A stretch of DNA of 64,000 bases, from positions 2,170,001-2,234,000 of the forward strand of contig BLAL01000160.1 of assembly GCA_015698045.1 (NCBI GenBank), written 5' to 3'. The notes under the pieces are model-generated. The model saw nothing but the letters and a program-made list of their open reading frames with translations. It was not told the DNA's origin and made no database searches. Positions 10,230 to 23,962 of the stretch are shown here, in pieces (position 1 is the stretch's first letter; each line of letters starts with the position of its first letter). Source of the stretch: Rhizophagus clarus (Eukaryota > Glomeromycota > Glomeromycetes > Glomerales > Glomeraceae). The translations under genes were made by a program, and so were the position numbers.

Positions 10230-13016
10230 TTCTGATCAAAAGTCTAGTATTAAATACTAGAATTATCTATATTAAAATATAGAAAAATCTAGTATAAAAT
10301 ATAGGAAAATCTAGTATAAAATATAGATAAATCTGGTATAAAATATAAATTTATCTATTTCATACTAGATTAATCTATATTTTATACTAGATCAGATTTA
10401 TATTTTAATATAGATTGACCTATATTTTATACCAGACTAATTTGTTAAGCTTCACCGGCATGATTATCACCTGTCTATCTGTGCAGCATTAAGCAGTGAT
10501 TGTCCTATTTATGTTAGAGTGTCTACAATAAGTTTAATCACAAACATAGGAGAAGCTCATTAATAAAAATGACTAATTAGAACAGATTTTCTGTAACAAA
10601 TTTTGAAATTCCCAGTTTATTAATAAATTTATAATTAAAATTGCTGTCATGAAAATTTTAATTTCTCATGTTCCATCAATTATTTGTAATTTTTGCCAAC
10701 AAAATTTAATTTTTTAGAGGATCTTTATAAAATTACAATCACGAATTTGAAAATTTCTCAAAGAATTTGATCACATTATCAGTGTAAAAATTTAATTTAT
10801 AATATTTTTTATATCATCTATTTCAGGATGTCAGACCAGGAAAGTATTCAAAATAGCTTGAATACAAAAAAATCTGTACTAATTATTTTTACTATGGGGC
10901 TTCTCCTATTTTATAATTAAAATTATAGTAGATACTTCAATAATTTATGCACATAAAAAGGATTATCAGAAAAATCATTCCTTTCCCTTGACACTTTGTG
11001 CAAGAATTTTACAAATTATATATCTCTAAGATTATTTAATGCAAAAGTAGCATTGTTCACACATCTTAATGCCTGTTGTCTGAACTCTTCTAAGTCATTT
11101 AATAATTTTGGAGAAAGATTGGTCTGCATTTTAGCCAAAGGTTTAGCTATAATAATAAATAAATATATATAATAATAATGAGTTTCTGCATTATCTATCA
11201 AGAAAATTTTAAATTTTAATCAGTATACCTGATGTATTTTTTAAGTTTATTCACTGATAATAGATAAAAAGTTTTTTTCATTTGATTTATTAAAAGTAAT
11301 TATTTATATATTACAAATAACAGATAAACAAAAATTCTGGTTTACAGTAGGTGTAATAATCATGCCAGTGAAGCTAGTCCAGTATAAAATATAGGTGATC
11401 TATATTAAAATATAGATCTAATCTAGTATAAAATATCAACTCGTCTAATATAAAATATAGGAAAATCTAGTATAAAATATAGATAAATCTGGTATAAAAT
11501 ATAGATTTATCTATTTCATACTAGCCCTATGAAAAAACTGTGTGTGATTTTTGTTGAATTAACATTCAATTAAATTTACTACGATTTCACTACAATTTCT
11601 ATATATTTGACCATACAATAATTGTGCAATAATTGTGTTAAAAATTGCAATAAATCACACAATAATTGCATGGTAATTCGTACAATAATTATCCTATTTT
11701 TGTCCTGAATTTATACGATTATTGTCCAATTTTTGAGCCAAATTTTAGGCCAAATTTTAGGTATTATGATAGGTCAAATACTAAAATTTTACAGTAATGA
11801 CAGACAATTTTATAAAGTAAAATTATGAATTTTATTAATTTAAAATATAAAAATATACAAAATATTCATAAATAAAATACTATATTTTGATATAAATCAT
11901 AAATGTAGAAAATATAAGAAAATAAAATAAAGTATGTTAGTAACAGTAAATTAGCAGAGTATCAAAGAAGAGTAAATTATTAGTGTAAGAAAATTATTAG
12001 TATTAAAATAAAAAGTATGAAGTTAGTAAAGAAAGCAAATTAGTAGTGTTGAAAAGTAAATTATTAGTATTAGTAATATATAAAAAATATGATTAGCAAG
12101 CGTTGAAAGTAATAATAAATTATTAGTGTTAGTAGTAAAAAAAAGTATGAAGTTAGTAAATAAGCAAGTTAATAACGTTAAAATGTAAAAAAGTTAGGAA
12201 AATAAATAAAAAAAATAATAGAAAACAAGTTTTTCTTACCTGAAGTTTTGAAGTTAAAAGGTTTTAAAAAAAAAAAACAAACATTTCGCGTCATATTTAT
12301 TTTGACGATCAGATCACGTGATTAATACACAATTTTAAAATGCATAAATCTGGCCAAATTATAATTCTGGCCGGAACTAATTCTGTAACTTAATAAAAGT
12401 TTTGACTTGCTTTTTTTAGTTACGAAGCACTACAAAAATTGTACCAATAGGTCCAGAAGATACCCATTTATAAACAAATATGCAGTTGAATTTTGTGTAA
12501 ACTTACTGCATAAATCACTTAGGAAAATATATTCATAATGATGGTTAAAAGTGGTCTATTTGCCCCAAAAAGTGGTCAAATATTGTATGGTAGGATTACT
12601 CAAAAATTGAATGCTTTCTGTATCTTAAATACAAATTTTATACCCTAAAATTTTTATTGCACAAAAATTGAACATTTTCTATATTTTAAATTTAAGTTTA
12701 TCTTTAATTGTACAAAAATTGCACACTTTTAACACACTATAAATAACTGCATGGTCATTTTTATCCAAAAAACTGCAATAATTGAATGATTTTCACACAG
12801 AATTGAACAAATATTGCACAAATATTGGATGATCTTTTTTCATAGGGTAGATTTATCTATATTTTATACTAGATTTATCTATTTCATACTAGATTTATCT
12901 ATATTTTATATTAGATTTATTCATTTCATACTAGATTTATCTAGTATTTTATACTAGATTTTTCTATATTTTAATATAGATAAATCTAGTATTTAATACC
13001 AGACTTTTGATCAGAA
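10230..13016. mobile_element. non-autonomous DNA element with long palindromic terminal inverted repeats
   Basis: The left end TTCTGATCAAAAGTCT (10230) is matched in inverse at the right end (AGACTTTTGATCAGAA, to 13016). Each end holds a block of some 200 bp or more built from head-to-head copies of ATCTAGTATAAAATATA and its complement, so each block is itself nearly palindromic. Inside the blocks a second inverted pair (AAGCTTCACCGGCATGAT at about 10447 and ATCATGCCAGTGAAGCT at about 11357) bounds a unique centre of about 880 bp. No transposase frame is seen in the centre. A 1.3-kb element at 11525-12847 is inserted in the right arm; without it the element is about 1.46 kb. A clear target duplication was not found. 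Confidence 0.75.
11525..12847. mobile_element. MITE with CCCTATGAAAAAA ends and 3-bp target duplication, nested
   Basis: It starts CCCTATGAAAAAA and ends TTTTTTCATAGGG, flanked on both sides by TAG (11522-11524 and 12848-12850), which gives a 3-bp target duplication. The subterminal parts are degenerate repeats of ACAATAATTGTGCAATAATT. The middle has AT-rich sequence with several GTTAGTAA(G/A)-like repeats and no gene. It interrupts the palindromic arm of the element around it, so it is younger. The element at 48596-49245 has the same end type. Confidence 0.8.
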
Positions 13017-13455
13017 TGGCGGGGGTTATACATATCAGATATAGTATCAGACGATCTCATGAAATTATTGATAATATACTGTATTATTAAATAGATAGGT
13101 AAATGGGTGGTAAATGGAAGTAAAGCTATCAAAAATTAAAGAATTAATTTGTTATTTTTCGATTCATCAAAGATTACTCGACAATGTACTTATTTTTTAA
13201 TAGTAAAATTATAGTATATTTATTATAAGAAAAATGTCAAAATATTGTAATTAAATAACATTTTTTGTTACAGGAGAATTGTGACCATCATATAAATATT
13301 ATGTATAATAAATTTTTAACAATTTATTTTATTTATTAACATTATTTAAAAATGTAAATATTTAAATAATGTAGATATACATCTAGCTTTAACTATTTAA
13401 GTCTAAACTTATCATTATACTATATTTAGTTCTAATTTAAAATCTTTAAGCATAG
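13017..13455. other. spacer, no gene seen
   Basis: AT-rich DNA between two transposons. No coding or structured feature is visible. Confidence 0.35.
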
Positions 13456-14155
13456 TAGAGACCCGCATTTGGCCATATTTTGAGGCCTGGCCCAGTCTAG
13501 ATTTAAAAACAGTGTATCATGTGCCGGTCCAGCCCAGCCCAGGGTGAAAATACTGAAACCCGGACCTGGCCTGGATCTGGACTGGTTTTTTATATATGTA
13601 AGAAAAAATAAAGAAAATAGAAAATAAAATTAGAGTTTTATAATAAAAATATAATGTTTGGATAAAAAACAAATCGTATATGAACTTAAAATAAAAAATA
13701 TTGATTTTCAAGTCTGATCTGAAATTAGAAATTTGCGGCAAGCTTAATTTTGGCCAGAATTAAGGAGATTTTGGCTAGAAATGAAGATATAATTTTTTTT
13801 TTAATATTCTTTTTTTTTTCAAGAAATAACTGTAAGAAAAGAAAAAAATAAATAAAAATATAAAAATAAAGAAAAAAAATAAAAAATAAAATTTACAAAT
13901 AAAAATAAAATAAAGTATATATATATATATATATATATGTATGTTTATTTTATTTATTTATTTATATATACATATATTGTGTATATAATATATACATATA
14001 TATAAATTAAGAAAATCTGGGTTTTCCAAAAAAAAATCTGCCAGCCTGGCCTGGCCTGGGTCTTTTTTTAATTAAAATTTGCCAGCCCAGACCCAGCCTG
14101 GCACCCGGGTCTGGGCTGGGCTGATCTGGGTCTGGGCTCAGTTTGCAGGCCTCTA
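13456..14155. mobile_element. hAT-like MITE with TAGAGRCCYGCA ends
   Basis: The left end TAGAGACCCGCATTTGGCC and the right end (inverse TAGAGGCCTGCAAACTGAG) form imperfect terminal inverted repeats. The subterminal regions are GC-rich and full of CCAGCCCAGCCC and CTGGGTCTGGGCT motifs in opposite orientation, which is very unlike the surrounding AT-rich DNA. The flanks AAGCATAG and AGCCATAG are a possible 8-bp target duplication with two mismatches, as expected for a hAT-type insertion of some age. The centre holds a (TA)n tract (about 13918-13940). No transposase is present. Confidence 0.7.
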
Positions 14156-14401
14156 AGCCATAGTATATTATATCCATAAATCCTACATAAAGATTATTCC
14201 TTACTAGTTCTATACGATTACCTATCTACCTGTCTATAAAATTTTCTTTATCACATGATAAAATATTTCTAACAGCCAATATATTATCCATGTTATTATC
14301 ATTTCTGTTATTTACTTTATTTTCTTTATATATTTTCATACCTTTTTTCAATTGACTTAAAAAATTTTAATTAAGAAAATAATTCTGAAAACAATAATAT
14401 A

Positions 14402-17400
14402 AGAACCCAGAAATATATATATAGGGGTCAGATGGCAAAAAAAAATTTTACTATGCAAGGGTTTTTTATATGAACAGTACGCAAAATCGACACCTGATAT
14501 TGAAAATCCTGCAAAAATATGCAAATTAAATTTCAGACCTCAAGATCACATGATTTATTGTATTACGAATTTATCATTTACAAAAACAACCTACTTTACC
14601 ATTTTTTCAATAATATCTTTTCTGCCAAAATAATCGAAATAATATTGCTTTTTATCTCCAACTAATCTCAGAAAATTTCCTTCAATTACTACTCTATTTT
14701 GTTTAATATGATATATAACATTTGAAGGAATATGATGTGTAAGTATATAACAACCCTCTTTAACCATATCAGTAAATAATTCTAAATGTAAAGGAACAAA
14801 TACATGTAGTGAAATATATGAAATATTGTTCAAATCTTTAATAGGCATATCAGTGTAACAATGGTGATTATAAGCCTCAAAATATAAAGCTTCTACTCGT
14901 CCGATGCACATCTGAGAACCATATCAAACAAATAAATAATCTCCCTTTATTAATGGAAAACCTTCTGTTATATTTGCAGTTTTGATATTTGGAACTAATT
15001 TTAAAATATATGTTAATAATTTAAACATAAATTTCTTTAATAAACTAATATAAAAAACTTACTTTTAATTAAACTTTCCTGGACATTTTTTTTATTTGAT
15101 TTCTTTCCATCTTTAGATTTAGCTAATTCTTGAACGTGTAACTGTGCTAATGTGGTAGCAATATTTTTTCGATTATCTTTCCATTGTTTTTCTCTTTGAG
15201 TTATGACACTTTGTTCTGGATTTTCATTTTTAGTGAAGTACGCAACAAAATGACTGGCCATATTTTGTTGAATTGAATTTGGTCCTTCTGTTATTATTCT
15301 TGAATTTCCTCCAACAATTTTAAATTTTCGCTCAAGAGGTCTTGAACTATATGATTCATGAAATTTTCGCTGATTATATAAGAATTCAAAATCCAATTTA
15401 TTGAAGGATAAATACCGACATGATAAATCAACTGTAATAAATATGGTAACACTAATATTAATATAAGATAAATACATTTTTATATTGTTAATATAAAGCT
15501 TACCATTATCCCATCATTTAATATATACAAATTATCAGGAAGCTTAGCAATTTCATCCAACTGTGAATGGCCTTTAGTAAAATCATCATTGAATTCATGT
15601 CCATTATCATCACTAGTTTCAGTAATTTGTTTCATTTCTAAAGAAGCCTCACCAATAGCAGCTGATAAATCGTATTCATCATTATTATTATCACGGGATT
15701 GCTTGTCAACATCAGAACTTGAAACATCAATTTCATGTGATTCAATAAGGATCCATGGAGTATCAATACCAACAGAGATATTAAATGGTTGAATCATGCC
15801 GGCATATTCTGCAAGATCTTGAGCGAGATGATATGAATGATGTATAGTATCTGATATTTGCTTATCATTAGGCCATAAGTGAAGTTTTTCTAAAGTTAAC
15901 TTATCTAATTCAGAAGTATAGTCAAAAAGGTAACCTAAACAATTTTTTTTTTCCAATTATTATTATTATATTAATAATTAGAATTATAATATTAATTATA
16001 GTAACAATATATATACCTTCACGTACTGATCTTTCCTTATCAAAATTTAACTTTCCATTCCGTAGAGCCTTTGAATATTGTGAAATCTTAGGCAACATTT
16101 GAATAAGTTTAGCAAAATCAAAATCTGGATTTATCTGCCTTACTACACCAAAGAAATGCTCGCATGACTCTGATCCATGCAACCAAGGAAGAAAAGGTAC
16201 TTGAGGATAATAATCTCGATAAGCTTTTACAAGTAATACCATTGATTCACAGAGAGAAGTGAAAATAGCAAAACTTTTGGTCGGCCAGGAAATTTTGTTT
16301 AATAGATATAAAGTCCAGATATTTTTGATGTAGAGTTGTGATATAAAAGCGCCATAAATGAAGAAAAAAATAACCTGTCATTGCCATACGCATTCTTTCA
16401 ATTGGTAAAATAGTACGATTTAAATAGCAATCTACAATTTCTCCTATTTATGAAAAGTTAAAAAATTAATTTAAATAATAAAGTTAATTTAAATAAAAAT
16501 TAATTTAAATAATATTAATTATCAATTTTAATTTAATTTATTTAATATTACATACCCATAATAAATAAATATATTATAGTTCCTTCCATTCCTACTTTTA
16601 CTTGAAAATCATGTGTAAGACATTGCTTAAAATTTGCAGAGCAAAAAGTTCGATAAGCAGCAGCATCAACTTGCTTATCTAATTTGATTACATCATTTTT
16701 GTACATAATTGAGTCGTGCTGTTTAATTAAAGTAAGAAGATGATCATATCAGACTGAAGATATTCCAAAAGTTAAAAGCTGAGCTCCAGATATTATCGCA
16801 TTTCTGGCAGTTTTTTTTTCATGTTTCGGGTCTTGAACCCAAACTACTAGACCAATCTTATTAAAAATGGGGCAAGAAAAATGAATATTTAACGTTGGTT
16901 CACGGATAAAAAGTCTTTGGGAGGTTTGAATATCCATTATTGATTGTTGTGCTTAAAATTCAGTAATAGTACCATCAGAACCAATGGATAATATATGGAT
17001 TTCAAGCTGAAAAGCAATTTCTTGAATAAGCTTCTTATGCAATTGACTAATGGTTTTTGAATTATCATTTCCTTTATTTGGTATTAGTGCAATGGCGATA
17101 GGCGGGAATTTTGGTAAAGGAATCTTTTACCATTAGAATATTAATTAATTTTCTTATTAAAAGAATTAAATTTAAACATTTTGATAATACCTGTAACATA
17201 TAAGCATGAACATCTTTAGCAATAGCCTTTTCATTTTTAATTTTACTAATTATATTGGGTATATCGGCATACACATTGATTTTTGTTTCTTCTATAGGAA
17301 ATACAGATCCAATAATACATCCAAAAGTAGGTGAATATCGAAGACGAGACTTTAACTTGGTAATATCAGTCATCACTACTACTGGACCATTATATTGAAT

Positions 17401-19122
17401 TGAATCAATTAACCGCTTAAACCTAGCAATATTTTCAAAACACAAATCTGGATCGGTTAATCGGTCTTCACTATTTCTTCTCAAATGTCTATAAATATGG
17501 AAATTTTAATTCAAAATTGTGTAAGATTAACAACATGCATAGAAAATGATTTTCTTAACGTTAGCCATATATATAAAAAAAATTAAAAATTAATATACTG
17601 GATTGACTGAATCGTTCTGCCTTCTAAATTTTGGCAAAATAAATCTAAGGCCTTTGTACTAAATCCTCCTAATATAACTAGAAAACTTGTAAACTCTTCA
17701 CTATATTTCAAGTTTCTTTTGCATTTGTTTTTCATTTTTCTCTCAATAGCATTACCCATGACTTCACAAAGACCAGTAAATACTGGTGTATCCTTAAAAG
17801 CACCTTTTAATGCTTTATCAGCAAGAACAATCCATGGGTTTTCTATTTGAGTTTCTGATTCATTATTAAGTACATTCCACATATCACGAAGATCAAGATT
17901 TTGGAGAAAATATTTAGAGGATTATCTTCCCAATAATGTTTTGGAGTAAACTTGACATTAATAGGTAATGGTTAGGGGCGAACAATTTTATTGCATAAAA
18001 TTTGATTATATCGAATAACAAAGCATTCAGCACACACATTCCTTCTCCAGAAACTCCAGTACAGCTTTTTGCACGAACAGCACTACCTTATTTAAAAGAA
18101 TTGTTAATAATAATATATTAATTTATGACAAATAGAATATCAAAAATTCAAATGCATACTTGCTCGATCAATTTTCCACACAGATTCTGCAAATAATGTA
18201 CGATTCAATAGCCTTTTTTGTTTTGCATTCAACCTTTTCCTACTAAATTTCTGTGAAAATAAATTTGGAAAAAGTTCACGTGCAATAACCTCAACATGAC
18301 GAGAACCACCAAACTGTGCAGGAGTTCCGCTGAATATATTTTGATATTTCTGCAGATCGGAGACCAATACAATAATATTTTTTTTTAGTATTTTTTTCAT
18401 TTATATTTAAAGTTTCTATAGCTTATAATTTTTGGATTTGATCTTCGCTTAATGTTTCATCAATTTGGATTAGATCATCATCATCCATATTATCATATAC
18501 ATCAGAATCATATTCTTCTTCTTCAACTACTTCTTCAACTTCAATTTGTTGTTCTTTTTTTGGTTTAAACCAATTATAAAGTGTTCTTTGTCTTTCATCA
18601 GCTTTACATCCAGAACGCCAAACATGACGTCAAGATAATCTTCTTCCCATTTTTGATTGAGTGTTATTGTTTTACCACAAATGCATATTACTTTCTTGGG
18701 ATGTATAATATGTGCAACATATTTGTGTTTAGAAAGTCTTTCAAAATTATATTTCCAATTTGTCATATTATTTACACGTAAAAACTAGAATAAAAAATCC
18801 AAAAAAAAATTTTTCTTTTTTGAAAAAGAACAAGATTGTCGCAATCAGTTGATTTACATCTCAATTAAAGTAAATATTACAACGCAGTTAGCCAAATAAG
18901 TACATGATATACTATATATATGATCGGCCAAATATAAGCCAAAAATACGCAAACTAAATCTCTTACATAAAAAAATTTTGGTAAAAAATACGCAATCTGA
19001 TGACCTAACTATGGACAAAAAAATCCTAAATTATACGCAAATCAAAACCTTACTCCGCCCAACTCCAATATGATGACGACGCATTGGTAAACCCTACCCC
19101 TATATATATATTTCTGGGTCCT
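14402..19122 (-). mobile_element. 4.7-kb DNA transposon with 27-bp terminal inverted repeats
   Basis: Left end 14402-14428 and right end 19096-19122 are inverted copies of each other over 27 bp (AGRACCCAGAAATATATA followed by TATAGGGGT) with one mismatch. Subterminal copies of TACGCAAA-type motifs occur on both sides (about 14478-14540 and 18940-19045). The whole interior is a decayed transposase gene on the minus strand. A deleted relative lies at about 20262-20744. The target duplication could not be fixed with certainty. Confidence 0.8.
14591..18766 (-). pseudogene. DDE-type transposase with N-terminal zinc-finger-like domain, decayed
   Basis: Minus-strand exons run from MTNWKYNFERL at 18766 to a stop at 14591. 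Order: a zinc-finger-like start (ICICGKTI, then HVWRSGCKADERQRTLYNWF, like a BED/THAP-type DNA-binding domain), an acidic linker, a domain with SAVRAKS, then a probable RNase-H fold with VVVMTDITK (about 17370), LSIGSDGT (about 16975) and SESCEHFFGVVR (about 16150). These three acidic sites could be the D, D and E of the active site, with a long helical insert between the last two as in hAT and P-type transposases. Defects seen: a one-base frame change near 18640, and in-frame stops after TITEF (about 16951) and after GISSV (about 16749), where CGA probably became TGA. Introns are short and GT-AG. The superfamily is not settled. Confidence 0.65.
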
Positions 19123-20261
19123 ATTTTTTATAAGTAATGTATACATAATACATTTGTCATATTGAACGATCATTTTAAGTCATTTGATCAATATTAAATA
19201 TTTGGAAATTTTTATTGGTTATTTTAAATATAAAATTAATATCAAATAGAAACGAAAGATTTGCACATCACATGATTTACTGTGATTTATATCGCAAAAT
19301 TTCAATTTTATGATTAAAAGATACAAAAAACTTTATTAATTTATTATATAGACTTCATTTAACGATTTTTAACTATTATATTAGACTAATTACTTTATTT
19401 ATGAATTTTTTTCCTGATCTATGTATACTCACTTTTAACTGTAGTAATAATTACTTAGGTAACAAAAATAAATACATAATTATTTTTTTAGTTATATTAG
19501 TTATACAGCTTTTTTCGAAAAAGATATATTATCATGTAGTAATTTGAAAAGACAACCAATTGGATATTTGTGATGTTTAATTGAATATTTATATATCAAA
19601 ATTTTCACAATAAATATTATCTAATGATTCCTTGTTATAATTTAAAAAAAATTTGAAATAATAGGAGGATGGGTAAATATGATTTAAAAACCAAATAAAA
19701 ATTGACTAGAAATGGTACAAATATCACAATAAATATTATAAATCGATATATATATTAGGCAGAATTTTATGATAATGATTAGTAATTTGACTAAAAAACT
19801 ATTGTAAACAAATAATAATAGCTTCTAGACGTACAATTAAAAAAAATTTTCATCACCATTAATGTAAAAAAATTTTCTTTATTGCTCACTAAAGCTTACA
19901 ATTGGAAACTATGAAGAAACTATTGGTTAATTAAAAATAAACCATTTTAACATGATTAAAAAACTGTAGAAATTTATTAATAGAAACATGAAAAAAATAA
20001 AAACAACAAAATTTGAGTAATTTGAAAATGCTGAACGTTAAGGATGAAAAGTTTATTTCCAAAAATAATATAAATAATTTGATAAAATCGATAAAGTAAG
20101 TTTTGAGGAAATTATTAGAGTAAAGAGAAGAGAATAAATTTTTAATTGTATATGATTAAAATCTCATTATATTGTAATTTTAAATCAATCAAACTATTTG
20201 CAAATATAATCACTGGTTATTGAGTAAATTCACTTTAAAGTTTTCCAAATAATTTTGCTCA
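19123..20261. other. AT-rich spacer between transposons
   Basis: No coding frame, inverted end or structured RNA is seen in this stretch. Confidence 0.35.
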
Positions 20262-20744
20262 CCACTGTATATGTACTGTACAGTAGGTGTAGGATCAACA
20301 ATTGCGTAGCCACTAGCCATCATAGATTCTTATTTGCGTACAACACGAGTGTTTTTTTTTTTTTAGCTATAGTTAGGTTATTTGGTTGCGTATTTTTACC
20401 GCGTATTTTTAGTACAATTTTGACAGATCATATATAATATATTAGTTATTATGTGTTATAATACGAGTTATTTGTCACGTCTTTTAATTAAAATAGCACT
20501 CAGTAATTTAATTCATTGTATAGTTAACGGCATAGAAAATTTAAATTTATAATATATATTTTTAGTAAATGAAAATTTTAGCACTGTTTGTATCTTAATT
20601 CAAAGAAGATTTGGTCTGCTTATCTTCGATTTTTCGACGTTGTGTGCTAATTTTGCTTACTGAGTACCTTATATAATATCTCTGTGTACAGCACTTAGTA
20701 AAAAAATATAAAAGTCATCTGACCTCTATTATATTTTGGGGTCA
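20262..20744 (-). mobile_element. deleted, non-autonomous relative of the 14402-19122 transposon
   Basis: The right end, read on the minus strand (GACCCCAAAATATAATAGAG then GTCAGATGAC), resembles the left end of the 4.7-kb element (GAACCCAGAAATATATATAT then AGGGGTCAGATGGC). The left half, read on the minus strand, shares the subterminal order of the larger element: TATATGATC, AAAAATACGC, ATACGCAA, then AACCTAACTATAG. The left boundary is approximate. The interior has no gene, so it would need a transposase supplied elsewhere. Confidence 0.55.
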
Positions 20745-23700
20745 ATATTAATTATATTAATAATGTTTGACATATACCGTCAGGAAAATTGGAAAAATTT
20801 CCCAAAAAAAAAAAATTTTCTTGACGCGTATCACGACAATTAAAACTTTAAATTTAGGCGAACAAATTCATTTCAGCGATAAATGAATCAAATTCAGCAA
20901 TAATATTTACGTTATATTTTAAATATGAATATTAAGATTATACACGTTAAATTGTTCAATAATAAAAATTTGGTGATAATATTATATTATTAAAAATAAA
21001 TGTAAAATATAAAATATTTGAAATATTTATTTTTTTTCTAATGTATTAATAAAGTTTACATTTATAAACTGTGGGATTAATCTTTTGCATATGATATGCT
21101 ATCATAATAGTTTTTTTAGATGGAATTTGAACTTTAAAAATACCATCCCAGAAATAACCCATAATTGGATCATCAAATGTCGGCTACCTTTGACTCATAA
21201 TCATCGCGAAGTATGATAAATAAATCTGATTCCATATCCGATTCTTGGATTCAGATATAGGATCCATAAAGGTCTTGTATGCGAGAACTCGTCATTAATT
21301 ATACCTACAATTTTTGTTTCATCATTAACTACGTTCAACGAGTATATGTATACATACTGTATATCTCATCAAAATCATCATGAATAAGAACAAAAAGTTT
21401 TTCATACATCAACTTATCAAAAGATTAGATAATTTGGATTGATTTAAGTTCAATTTCTTTATTCAAGCTGACATCTAATTTTAATTGATATTCATATTAT
21501 GTTACTTAGGCTAGACTAGAAGTAAAAAATTATTAGTATACTCACATCTACATAAAAGATATCCGATCTCCTCAAAATGGCATTTTGTTAGCTCAAGCAA
21601 CGTGTCGACAATTTGGTTTAAAACACACTTCTCTTAAAATTTTAACTCGTCTCAAACTCGATACTGTATAAGTGTTGTCAGGTAGTGTTCTATCAGAATG
21701 TAGTGAACTTTTATAGGATTATTAACAATAAAATCAAATCGTATACTTTCGACACTTTAATACTAGTGTTTTGAGGACATACTTCATAGTTGCAATTAAT
21801 TTTGCTGCGGAGCGGATGGATCACGTGAAAGTCGGGCGATGCAATCTGGTCCGATATCAGATTGTTATGATAACCTCTTGTCAGACTATGAGTGTGAACA
21901 CAGTGTAAAATTCTTAATAAAATTTATGAAGGTATTTATATAAAAAGATTTCATGCAGAAAAGTCATAATTAATACGACGAATAATTGAATTGTATGGAT
22001 ACATACTTTCATGTACTGTACAGTACCTATTTCACAGGTCTTAAAACCACAATAGATCAGATCTTGTGGCGTTCGTCTCAGAGATAATTAAAAAAAAACC
22101 AATATAACGAATAACATGAATATTATCATAAGATGAAGATCAAACTTGTCTATGTCCTTCACTCCAGACATAATATTCTTTTTTTAATTATAAGCTTGAC
22201 CAGGATTTATATTCACATCAATGTATGTTTACTAGAATGTCAGTATGATGTCAAGTTGTCAAATTTTAGCAGTAATACTAATGTATGGCTCGGCTTTTGA
22301 CATTCCGACCCAATTATACCGAATTTTATTTTTATTTTTTATTGTCAAGAAATAGTATTATATGATTCAAGATAATAATTTATTGTTTAGATTAATTAAT
22401 TTAGACAAATTCAGATTTGTCGTACTTGATCATTTTACTGCAAAATGTAGAGAATTTAATTATTAAAAATTGGGGTTGAGTTAAATATAGCAATATATAA
22501 TAGCACGGAATCTGAAGGCCCAGCAAATCAATTTTTTAATATAATGTAAAAACTAAAACTATCAGCATAAAATTATGATATAAAAACTAAGTTTATTGAC
22601 ATAAAATTATGCTATTTGGCTTATTTTTTATTGAAAGTCCGGTAAATTTTTTTGTGCACTAGAAATGACTTATTTACGAGCTTAAAGGGAAAAAATGTCT
22701 TATTTTTAACATTGCGACTAATGAGTTTTTATTTTCGGTACATAGGAAGTTATTTTTAATGGCTAAAAATTTTACCGAACTTTTAGTGAAAGTTAGCAAA
22801 ATAGTACATTTTTTTTCAATTATTACTTTGGTTCGCCGTGATGTCAGGTTCCGCAATATTATATAATTAACTTCGATTTTCAATATCGGACTCTCTACTT
22901 TATATTATATTTAGAAATTTCATCGAAATTGTAGTAATACTTTTTAATTATAAAAGTTTTAAATTAAAAAAAAAAATATTTACATTAAAGCAGCATTATT
23001 TATTGGACTGATATTTACTGGACTGAACAGCTCTGAATGGCACTGGATTAAACTGACCGTGCTTGCTTGGACTGGATCCAATTAGTTATCTTGACATCTA
23101 GACTTGAATGAACGGAAACAAACAGTCCAGTGGACTTATGTAATGAGTGTTAGCTTAAGTGAATGCATCATATGATAAATATTGCTAATTAAAATATAAT
23201 GATTTCATAGTGTACATGTTGTATATAGTTTTTTTTTATTAGTATAGTTTTTCGTTTACGATCTTTACGATCAACGTGTTTGATTTCGTATCAAACACTG
23301 TATATTGGTGTATAGTGAAGTTGGACGACTTTTTCAATATATTGTAATATTGATATATGTTCTCTTACATAAATTATCAATAAAAATGGTGTATTTACCA
23401 TTTTTTTTAAAAAAAAAGCATAATGATTCCATTTTTTTTATGCATTTTTAATTCTCCGAAGAGAAGCTGAGGACTGTGTAGAGTTTAGAACTGGTTACGA
23501 TAAAATCGGGTCAAACCCGGTTATCGTTTAAACCTGAATATTAGTTTCTGATTAATCACTGGTATTTAAACCAGTAGTTGCAACCGATTCTAACCTTGAA
23601 AAAATTTCTGTCACATGGGTAGTACAGGAGTTTCTCTGCAAGCCAATCACACCATACCAGATCCTGAGAAATAAATTTCTCGGTAAGCGTAAGGTCCCAT

Positions 23701-23962
23701 TTCCTAGTAATATTACACTGAACATTGTATTTTTTATTTTATTTTATTTTTAAATAAAAAACAATTAATTTAATTTTGAAATTAATTTCAATAGTAAGTC
23801 AGACGGGACACCATGACACCAGGGCACAGTATTATGCGCAGTTAATTTCCAGTTAACTGAGTCACAAGTGCATGTCGATCATTACATTTAAGGTCGTTCA
23901 TTTGCTTCTAGTCGCATGACAAATTTTTTTTACTCTTAAATGAACAAATTTTTTTTTTTACA
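20745..23962. other. 3.2-kb gene-poor region
   Basis: I find no reliable coding exon. Small structures include a TTACTGGACTG / CAGTCCAGTGG inverted pair (about 23018-23138), a tail of ACCATTTTTTTT plus nine A near 23398-23420, and an inverted repeat CGATAAAATCGGGT / ACCCGGTTATCG (about 23500-23530). The last 200 bp must contain the promoter of the BTB gene. Less AT-rich islands at about 21150-21350 and 21780-21880 may be remains of old genes but show no family signature. Confidence 0.35.

Noticed and set aside
13517-13741. Minus-strand frame inside the hAT-like MITE
   Set aside because: It starts in the GC-rich terminal repeat and runs into AT-rich filling; no protein feature.
23018-23138. 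TTACTGGACTG / CAGTCCAGTGG inverted pair as a small MITE
   Set aside because: The match covers only about 11 bases and no target duplication was found.
23485-23600. Inverted pair around CGGGTCAAACCCGG as a MITE or tRNA
   Set aside because: The stems are short, there is no target duplication, and no cloverleaf or tRNA box can be drawn.
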